The translations under genes were made by a program, and so were the position numbers. A stretch of DNA of 64,000 nt, taken from positions 1 to 64,000 of the forward strand of contig CANQRM010000015.1 of NCBI GenBank assembly GCA_947626265.1, read 5' to 3'. The notes beneath the pieces are model-generated. The model was not told the origin of the DNA. It searched no databases and saw only the letters and a list, made by a program, of their open reading frames with translations. This document shows, in pieces, positions 59,484-64,000 of this stretch (the first letter of the stretch is position 1; every line of letters starts with the position of its first letter). The stretch is from an uncultured Oscillospiraceae bacterium. Lineage in GTDB: Bacteria; Bacillota; Clostridia; Oscillospirales; Oscillospiraceae.

Positions 59484-59507
59484 ATAGCCGACAACTGAAA
59501 AGCAACG

Positions 59508-59616
59508 ATGTCTTCAGGGCAGGGTGAAATTCCCGATCGGCGGTACAGTCCGCGAGCGAAAGCTGACCCGGTGGAACTCCGGGACCGACAGTGACAGTCT
59601 GGATGGAAGAAGATGT
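59508..59616 (+). ncRNA. FMN riboswitch (RFN element)
   Basis: The conserved RFN core is present: TCTTCAGGGCAGGGTGAAAT, TCCCGATCGGCGGTACAGTC, CCGCGAGCG, GACCCGGTGGAACTCCGGGA, CCGACAGT and TCTGGATGGAAGAAGA. P1 pairs TCTTC (59511-59515) with GAAGA (59609-59613). It binds FMN and controls the riboflavin transporter gene downstream by switching the terminator at 59675-59722. Confidence 0.96.
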
Positions 59617-59674
59617 GTTGAGCGGCGCTGCTAATGGCGGCGGGCCTCGGCCCGCGCCCATGGAACGCGGCCCC

Positions 59675-59722
59675 ATATTGACACCTGGAAGGCACACGGG
59701 CTTCCAGGCGTCAATATTTTTC
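59675..59722 (+). terminator. Riboswitch-controlled terminator
   Basis: ATATTGACACCTGGAAG, nine-base loop, CTTCCAGGCGTCAATAT, then TTTTT. This follows the FMN aptamer and precedes ribU, so FMN-bound RNA should stop here. A second smaller stem (CGGGCC/GGCCCG) lies between aptamer and terminator and may belong to the switch. Confidence 0.88.
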
Positions 59723-59738
59723 TAGGAGGTATCCTTCC

Positions 59739-60419
59739 ATGGACAGCCACACCCCTGTCAACACCCATCATGCCAGCGCCCGCCGGCCCGCCACCGTGGG
59801 CATGCTCTGCGCCGTGGCCTACGCGGCCATGCTCATCGGCCAGGTAGTCCCCGCCGTGCAGGGCATCCTCAGCTACGATCCCAAGGACGTGATCGTGGTC
59901 ATCGGCGGCTTCATCTTCGGGCCCCTCACCGCCGTCATCATCTCCGTCATCGTCAGCTTCGTGGAGATGCTCACCGTGTCCAGCACCGGCCCCGTGGGGT
60001 TTCTCATGAACGTGGTGAGCACCTGCTCCTTCGCCGTGCCCGCGGCCCTCATCTACAAGAAGGCCCACAGCATGAAGGGCGCCATCGGCAGCCTGGCCGC
60101 CGGCGTGGCGGTGATGGCCGCCATGATGTGCCTGTGGAACTACATCGTGACCCCCCTCTATCAGGGCGTGCCCCGGGAGGTGGTGGCCGGCATGCTGCCC
60201 ACGCTGTTCCTGCCCTTCAACCTTGTAAAGGGCGCCATCAACGCGGGGCTTACACTGCTGCTCTATAAGCCCGTGGTCACCGCCCTGCGCAAGGCCCACC
60301 TGGTGGAGGAATCCTCTTCCGGCGGCACCGGCAAGGTCCATGCCGGCGCGCTCATCCTGGGCGTGGCCCTGGTGGCCACCGGCGTACTGCTGATATTGGT
60401 GCTCCTCGGCGTGCTGTAA
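59739..60419 (+). CDS. ribU: Riboflavin ECF transporter substrate-binding subunit RibU
   Basis: This is a 226-residue membrane protein with about six helices. MLCAVAYAAMLIGQVVPAVQGILSYDPKDVIVVIGGFIFGP and the VSFVEMLTVSSTGPVGFLMNVVSTCSFAVPAALIYKK stretch are RibU-type. The FMN riboswitch upstream supports riboflavin as ligand. It is an S-component that works with the shared EcfT-EcfA energising module, which is not in the window. An AGGAGG site precedes the ATG. Confidence 0.93.
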   Translation: MDSHTPVNTHHASARRPATVGMLCAVAYAAMLIGQVVPAVQGILSYDPKDVIVVIGGFIFGPLTAVIISVIVSFVEMLTVSSTGPVGFLMNVVSTCSFAVPAALIYKKAHSMKGAIGSLAAGVAVMAAMMCLWNYIVTPLYQGVPREVVAGMLPTLFLPFNLVKGAINAGLTLLLYKPVVTALRKAHLVEESSSGGTGKVHAGALILGVALVATGVLLILVLLGVL

Positions 60420-60438
60420 GCTTTACCTGCAAATTGAC

Positions 60439-60470
60439 AGGGCGGGAACATCTCATTGATGTTTCCGTCC
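60439..60470 (+). terminator. Possible terminator after ribU
   Basis: GGGCGGGAACATC, five-base loop, GATGTTTCCGTCC pairs fully with G-T wobbles. Only a weak T-run follows, so efficiency is uncertain. Confidence 0.45.
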
Positions 60471-60509
60471 TTGATATTATGGCCTTATTGTGGTACGATA
60501 AGGCCATAA
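60471..60509 (+). promoter_or_regulatory. Toxin-antitoxin promoter with palindromic operator
   Basis: TTGATA (60471-60476), 17 bases, TACGAT (60494-60499). A perfect 12-bp inverted repeat TTATGGCCTTAT-N9-ATAAGGCCATAA at 60477-60509 fills the spacer and covers the -10. This is the expected site for antitoxin autorepression. Confidence 0.75.
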
Positions 60510-60522
60510 AGGAGGTATCGCC

Positions 60523-60783
60523 ATGCCCCATATCATTCCCATCAAGGACTTAAAAGACACCGCTTCCATCTCCAGAATGTGCCAGGAATCCAACGACCCG
60601 GTGTATATCACCAAGAACGGCTACGGCGACATGGTCATCATGAGCATGAAAGCCTACGAGGAAAAGATGCTGATGCTGGACGTCTATACAAAGCTGGCCC
60701 AGGCAGAGGACGATATCCAAAACGGCCAGGTCAGGGACGCCCGGACAGCGCTGAAAGCCCTGCGGGAAAAGTACGATGTATAA
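60523..60783 (+). CDS. Phd/YefM-type antitoxin
   Basis: This 86-residue protein has the Phd/YefM start MPHIIPIKDLKDTASISRMCQESNDPVYITKNGYGDMVIMSMKAYEE, the DNA-binding and dimer part. A helical C-terminus (VRDARTALKALREKYDV) should wrap the toxin. AAAGGAGG precedes the ATG. The toxin gene overlaps by eight bases, and the palindrome upstream is the likely operator. Confidence 0.9.
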   Translation: MPHIIPIKDLKDTASISRMCQESNDPVYITKNGYGDMVIMSMKAYEEKMLMLDVYTKLAQAEDDIQNGQVRDARTALKALREKYDV

Positions 60784-61084
60784 GGTGACGATCACTGACG
60801 CCGCCAGCGGGGACCTGGACGAGATCATCGGATATATTGCGACCGTTCTCGCCAATCCCCAGGCCGCCGCGTCTCTGGCCGATAAGATAGCCGCGTGCTA
60901 TGACGACCTGTCACGCACACCGTATATGTACAGCCAATGTAAGAACTTGCGCTTACAGGCCCTCGGCTACAGGCGCGTCAGCATCCGGAACTACATCATG
61001 GTGTACCGCGTCGACGAGGAGCGCAAGACCGTCTATGTCCTCCGCTTCTTCTACGGCCCCAGCGATTATGAGCGGCTGATATGA
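60776..61084 (+). CDS. RelE/ParE family toxin
   Basis: This 102-residue protein starts MYKVTITDAASGDLDEIIGYIATVLANPQAAASLADKI, as ParE/RelE toxins do, and has YRRVSIRNYIMVYRVDEERKTVYVLRFFYGPSDYERLI at the end, the usual beta-sheet. The basic tract and terminal tyrosine are compatible with either an mRNA interferase (RelE) or a gyrase poison (ParE). The sequence alone does not decide. It is coupled to the antitoxin gene. Confidence 0.9.
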   Translation: MYKVTITDAASGDLDEIIGYIATVLANPQAAASLADKIAACYDDLSRTPYMYSQCKNLRLQALGYRRVSIRNYIMVYRVDEERKTVYVLRFFYGPSDYERLI

Positions 61085-61103
61085 GCCTTGGCCGGGCAGC
61101 ATT

Positions 61104-61132
61104 GACTTTTGCCCGCCTCCATGGTATCATAG
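61104..61132 (+). promoter_or_regulatory. Promoter of the small basic protein gene
   Basis: TTGACT followed after 17 bases by TATCAT, between the toxin stop and the small reading frame. Confidence 0.5.
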
Positions 61133-61154
61133 CGGCGGAAAGGGGGCGGACGCC

Positions 61155-61364
61155 ATGGCACGGCAGATATCCACGGAAAAGCGCATTCTGCGGGACGCAA
61201 AGCGCATGGTCCGGGGCGAAAAGGTATCCGACTTCCTCAACGACCCCAAGCAGTTTTTCCACCGCCGGCGGGTGGGCTATTACTCCGACAGGCTCCTGTT
61301 CGCCACCCGGTGGCTCATCAACGACGAGCAGCGTCAGATCGACAGGTATTACGGACGAAGGTGA
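61155..61364 (+). CDS. Small basic protein of unknown function
   Basis: This is a 69-residue, strongly basic protein (MARQISTEKRILRDAKRMVRGEKVSDFLNDPKQFFHRRRVGYYSDRLLFATRWLINDEQRQIDRYYGRR) with no membrane segment. AAAGGGGGCGG precedes the ATG, and a promoter-like TTGACT-17-TATCAT lies upstream, so it looks expressed. I recognise no family. A dispersed repeat begins 30 bases after its stop. Confidence 0.7.
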   Translation: MARQISTEKRILRDAKRMVRGEKVSDFLNDPKQFFHRRRVGYYSDRLLFATRWLINDEQRQIDRYYGRR

Positions 61365-61396
61365 ACCCCTCGTCCGTTTTTCATATGGGACGCACC

Positions 61397-61539
61397 GACG
61401 GGCGAGGCCGCCCTGGTACAATGCAGGTTTTGCCCGGACGGGCCCGACAGTATGCCTGCTGCTAAAGTTCGCGTTGCTCACCAACCGCATCCGGCACACT
61501 GGCGGCTCCCGCCGGGCGTCGGACTGGCATAGGGCGGCC
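61397..61539 (+). repeat. 143-bp dispersed intergenic repeat, copy 2
   Basis: Same length and near-identical to 17681-17823 (for example GCAGGTTTTGCCCGGACGGG and CGACAGTATGCCTGCTGCTA are shared exactly). Differences include GCGTTGC for GCTTCGC and a changed stretch after GGCCGCCC. It again sits upstream of a rightward gene. Confidence 0.85.
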
Positions 61540-61587
61540 AGCACAGAAACTCGCCGCCCGTCGGACAGTTTTTTGGGAGGAATTCGC

Positions 61588-62820
61588 ATGGACATCGCCG
61601 TCATCGGCGGGGGCGCCTCGGGGCTGGCCGCCGCGCTGGCCGCCCGGGAGAACCTGGACAACCGCGTCACGGTCTTTGAGCGGCAGAACCGGGTGGGCCG
61701 GAAGCTGCTGGCCACCGGCAACGGCCGCTGCAACCTGACCAATATGGGCGCGTCTTTGGACAAGTACCACGGCCTTGACCCGGATTTCGCGGGCCCGGCC
61801 CTCTACCGCTTCGGGCCGGAGTACACCCTGCGCTGGTTCGCCTCCCTGGGGCTCGTCACCACGACGGAGCCCTCCGGGCGGGTCTATCCCCTCTCCGACA
61901 CCGCGGGGAGTGTGGTGGACGTGCTGCGCCTGGCGCTGGAGGCCCGGGGCGGCAAAACGGTCTGCGCCGAGCCCATCGTCCGGGCGGAAAAACATGGCGG
62001 CCGCTTCCTCCTCACCGGCCAGCTGGGGGAGGAATACACGGCGGACAGGCTCATCATCGCCTGCGGCGGGGCCGCCGGGGCGCGCCTCGGCGGCGTGAGC
62101 CTGGGCTATGACCTGCTGGCATCCTTCGGCCACCGGCGGACGGAGCTCTACCCCTCCCTGGTCCAGCTCAAGACCGACAACACTTGGACCCGGCCCCTGA
62201 AGGGCGTGCGCACCCAGGCGGGGCTCACCCTGGAGCGGGACGGGGCGATCCTGGCCGCCGCCCGGGGTGAGGTCCAGTTCACCGACTACGGCGTCAGCGG
62301 CCCCGGGGCCTATGACATCTCCCGGGCCGCCTCCCTGGCGGGGCCGGGGTGCATCCTGTGCCTGCGGCTGCTGCCGGAGATGGATGAAGTTGACATAATC
62401 AAATATCTCGCCGCCAAAAGGAACGATTTTTCCGACCAGAAAGCGGAAAACATCCTGAGTGGTGCTTTACATAATTCTATCGCTCGGGCGGCGCTCCGCC
62501 GGGCGGGCATCCCCCTGGAGGCCCGGCTGTGGGCATTGTCCGACCGGGCGCTGGAACAGATCGTGGAGGCACTCTGCCGCTACGAGCTGCCCCTCACGGG
62601 CACGCTGGGCTTCGACGACGCCCAAGTCACCGCCGGGGGCGTGGAGACTTCCGGCTTCGACCCCGAGACCATGGAAAGCCGCCTGGTGCCAGGGCTTTAC
62701 GCCTGCGGCGAGGTGCTGGACGTGGACGGGGACTGCGGGGGCTACAACCTGCAATGGGCCTGGTCCAGCGGGCGGCTGGCGGGTCTGGCCGCCGGGGGCC
62801 TCTTGGAGGACGCGCCATGA
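61588..62820 (+). CDS. NAD(P)/FAD-dependent oxidoreductase (BaiN/HI0933 family)
   Basis: This 410-residue flavoprotein has the Rossmann FAD site IAVIGGGASGLAAALAA at the start and the family phrase NRVGRKLLATGNGRCNLTN. A second dinucleotide or FAD block is ACGGAAGARLGGVSLGYDLL. The closing GLYACGEVLDVDGDCGGYNLQWAWSSGRLAG is diagnostic of the BaiN/HI0933 group, annotated as aminoacetone oxidase or flavoprotein. ATG 61588 has GGGAGG eight bases upstream; the open frame further upstream runs through the repeat and is not coding. Two XerD-arm-like words lie inside (62389, 62465). It overlaps the next flavoprotein by four bases. Confidence 0.9.
   Translation: MDIAVIGGGASGLAAALAARENLDNRVTVFERQNRVGRKLLATGNGRCNLTNMGASLDKYHGLDPDFAGPALYRFGPEYTLRWFASLGLVTTTEPSGRVYPLSDTAGSVVDVLRLALEARGGKTVCAEPIVRAEKHGGRFLLTGQLGEEYTADRLIIACGGAAGARLGGVSLGYDLLASFGHRRTELYPSLVQLKTDNTWTRPLKGVRTQAGLTLERDGAILAAARGEVQFTDYGVSGPGAYDISRAASLAGPGCILCLRLLPEMDEVDIIKYLAAKRNDFSDQKAENILSGALHNSIARAALRRAGIPLEARLWALSDRALEQIVEALCRYELPLTGTLGFDDAQVTAGGVETSGFDPETMESRLVPGLYACGEVLDVDGDCGGYNLQWAWSSGRLAGLAAGGLLEDAP
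62389..62398 (-). promoter_or_regulatory. XerD-arm-like word inside the BaiN-type gene
   Basis: GTTGACATAA (minus: TTATGTCAAC) at the codons VDII. A related word CTTTACATAA follows at 62465-62474 at the codons for LHN, where the codons (TTA CAT AAT TCT) are unlike the GC-rich neighbours. Confidence 0.5.
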
Positions 62821-64000
62821 TACGGCTGCGGAACGTGGCCCTGGGCCTGGACGAGCCCCAGGAGTTGCTCCGGGACAAGGCCGAACGGCTGTTGAAGACG
62901 AAGGTATCCGACGTGAAGATCGTTCGGCGGGCGGTAGACGCCCGGCGGAAGCAGGACGTGCATTTTGTGTACACCCTGAACGTGACCGCCCGGGACGAGG
63001 CAACCGCCCTGGCAAGGTGCCGGGACGCCTCCCCAGCCCCGGTGAACGATTACGCACCCCCTGTCCCGGCGGCCCTGTCGGAGGGCCGGCCCATCGTGGT
63101 GGGTTTCGGCCCGGCGGGGATGTTCGCGGCCCTGGCGCTGGCCATGGCGGGCCTTAGGCCCATCGTGCTGGAGCGGGGCGAGGACGCCGCCGCCCGGGCG
63201 GCCAAAGTGGAGCGGCTTCGCCGGGAGGGCGTGCTGGACCCCGAGAGCAACATCCAGTTCGGCGAGGGCGGCGCCGGGGCCTTCTCTGACGGCAAGCTCA
63301 ATACCGGGGTCAAAGACAGGCGCATCCCCTGGGTGCTGGAACGGCTGGCGGAGGCCGGGGCTCCAGTTGACATAACATATGACGCCAAGCCCCATATCGG
63401 CACAGACCTGCTGCCGGGCGTGTGCGCGAACATCCGCAAGCGCATCGAATCCCTGGGGGGCGAGGTGCGGTTCTCCACCCGTTTGGATTCGCTGGAGACG
63501 GCCAATGGCCGCCTCACAGCCGCCGTCACCAATGCGGGCGCCCTCCCCTGCTCCCGGCTCATTCTGGCATGCGGCCACAGCGCGAGGGATACCTTTGAAG
63601 TTTTATGTAAACTTGTTCCCATGGCCCCCAAGCCCTTCGCCATGGGCGTGCGCATCGAACACCTGCAGGCCGACACGGACAGGGCCCAGTACGGCCCCTT
63701 CGCCGGCCACCCCGCCCTGCCCCCGGCGGACTACGCCCTGGCGGCGGAGCTGCCGGACGGCCGCCGGTGCTACACCTTCTGCATGTGCCCCGGGGGCGAA
63801 GTGGTCCCCGCCGCCAGCGAGCCGGGGATGGTGTGCACCAACGGGGCCAGCCCTTATAAGAGGAATTATGTAAACTCAAACGCCGCCCTGCTGGCGGCTC
63901 TGGCCCCGGAGGACTTCCCCTATCCCGGGGCGCTGGGGGGCATGACATGGCAGCGGGAGCTGGAACGGCGGGCCTATGAGGCCGCCGGGGGCGGCTATCG
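62817..64000 (+). CDS. FAD-dependent dehydrogenase (COG2509-type), cut by the window edge
   Basis: The first 394 residues of a longer flavoprotein are present; it is open to the right edge. An N-terminal ferredoxin-like region (about 1-75, IRLRNVALGLDEPQELLRDKAERLL) is typical of this family. The FAD site is PIVVGFGPAGMFAALALAMAG (about 93-113), then NIQFGEGGAGAFSDGKLNTGVKD and ARDTFEVLCKLVPMAPKPFAMGVRIEHLQ. YTFCMCPGGEVVPAASEPGMVCTNG is diagnostic. Three XerD-arm-like words are embedded (63366, 63603, 63866). The last falls where I would expect RDGxN and instead gives RNYVN. The ATG overlaps the BaiN-type gene (ATGA). Confidence 0.88.
   Translation, partial: MIRLRNVALGLDEPQELLRDKAERLLKTKVSDVKIVRRAVDARRKQDVHFVYTLNVTARDEATALARCRDASPAPVNDYAPPVPAALSEGRPIVVGFGPAGMFAALALAMAGLRPIVLERGEDAAARAAKVERLRREGVLDPESNIQFGEGGAGAFSDGKLNTGVKDRRIPWVLERLAEAGAPVDITYDAKPHIGTDLLPGVCANIRKRIESLGGEVRFSTRLDSLETANGRLTAAVTNAGALPCSRLILACGHSARDTFEVLCKLVPMAPKPFAMGVRIEHLQADTDRAQYGPFAGHPALPPADYALAAELPDGRRCYTFCMCPGGEVVPAASEPGMVCTNGASPYKRNYVNSNAALLAALAPEDFPYPGALGGMTWQRELERRAYEAAGGGY
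63366..63375 (-). promoter_or_regulatory. XerD-arm-like word inside the COG2509-type gene (first)
   Basis: GTTGACATAA (minus: TTATGTCAAC) at the codons VDIT, in GC-rich coding sequence. Confidence 0.5.
63603..63612 (+). promoter_or_regulatory. XerD-arm-like word inside the COG2509-type gene (second)
   Basis: TTATGTAAAC at the codons LCKL, plus strand. Confidence 0.5.
63866..63875 (+). promoter_or_regulatory. XerD-arm-like word inside the COG2509-type gene (third)
   Basis: TTATGTAAAC at the codons NYVN, plus strand, in a conserved part of the protein. Confidence 0.5.

Noticed and set aside
61081..61587. Upstream extension of the BaiN-type frame through the 143-bp repeat
   Set aside because: The family starts at MDIAVIGGGASG with its own GGGAGG site. 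The extension crosses an intergenic repeat and the small basic gene.

Overview
The window reads as a chromosomal segment of a GC-rich, Gram-positive anaerobe of the class Clostridia, most like the Oscillospiraceae (clostridial cluster IV). The reasons are strong AGGAGG-type ribosome sites, sigma-A promoters with 17-bp spacers, a pyruvate:ferredoxin oxidoreductase, a YlmC/YmxH sporulation-type protein, the Asp23(YloU)-FakA(YloV) pair, a NusG-II/Gx-transporter pair, SLH and LytTR/GHKL proteins, an FMN riboswitch on ribU, and an intergenic repeat type I recall from this group. This is inference from gene content, not a database match. No rRNA, CRISPR array, prophage or insertion sequence was recognised.

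Layout. 0-9.6 kb: a sugar-uptake and catabolism locus. A leftward epimerase, solute-binding lipoprotein and two permeases face a rightward ROK-like kinase, SGNH hydrolase and YesL-type protein. The binding lipoprotein carries two apparently identical 1.2-kb binding domains. 9.7-14.4 kb: a coiled-coil protein, tRNA-Thr, RadC, a SEDS protein, DUF975 and the Gx/NusG-II pair. 14.5-22.1 kb: a rightward run with an FHA-SEDS fusion, penicillin-binding protein, ABC-F ATPase, YdcF, threonine deaminase and RidA. 22.1-29.9 kb: a leftward two-component operon, Mrp ATPase, acyltransferase, rpsB-tsf and YlmC. 30-37.3 kb: methyltransferase, DUF2975-XRE-DUF4173 module, BlaI/M56 operon and two GT-C-like membrane proteins. 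37.4-44.1 kb: rpsF-ssb-rpsR, a TPR/RCC1-like repeat protein and nifJ. 44.3-50.1 kb: Asp23-FakA, an SLH protein and an M23 peptidase. 50.1-58.2 kb: an AgrC/AgrA-like pair divergent from padR-DUF2812, then HAD, prmA, phosphoketolase and a lipoprotein. 58.4-64 kb: threonine aldolase, FMN riboswitch-ribU, a toxin-antitoxin pair and two flavoproteins, the last cut by the window edge.

The most striking signal outside the genes is a short AT-rich word, TTATGTMAAC (complement GTTKACATAA). It recurs at least nine times in exact form, plus variants, in this GC-rich sequence, at gene ends and also inside genes. It matches the XerD-binding arm of the Firmicutes dif site. It may mark XerD-binding sites of the kind reported to unload SMC complexes near the B. 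subtilis terminus. Two dispersed intergenic repeat families, two BlaI-type boxes, a paired LytTR-like repeat, a PadR palindrome and a toxin-antitoxin operator were also read directly.
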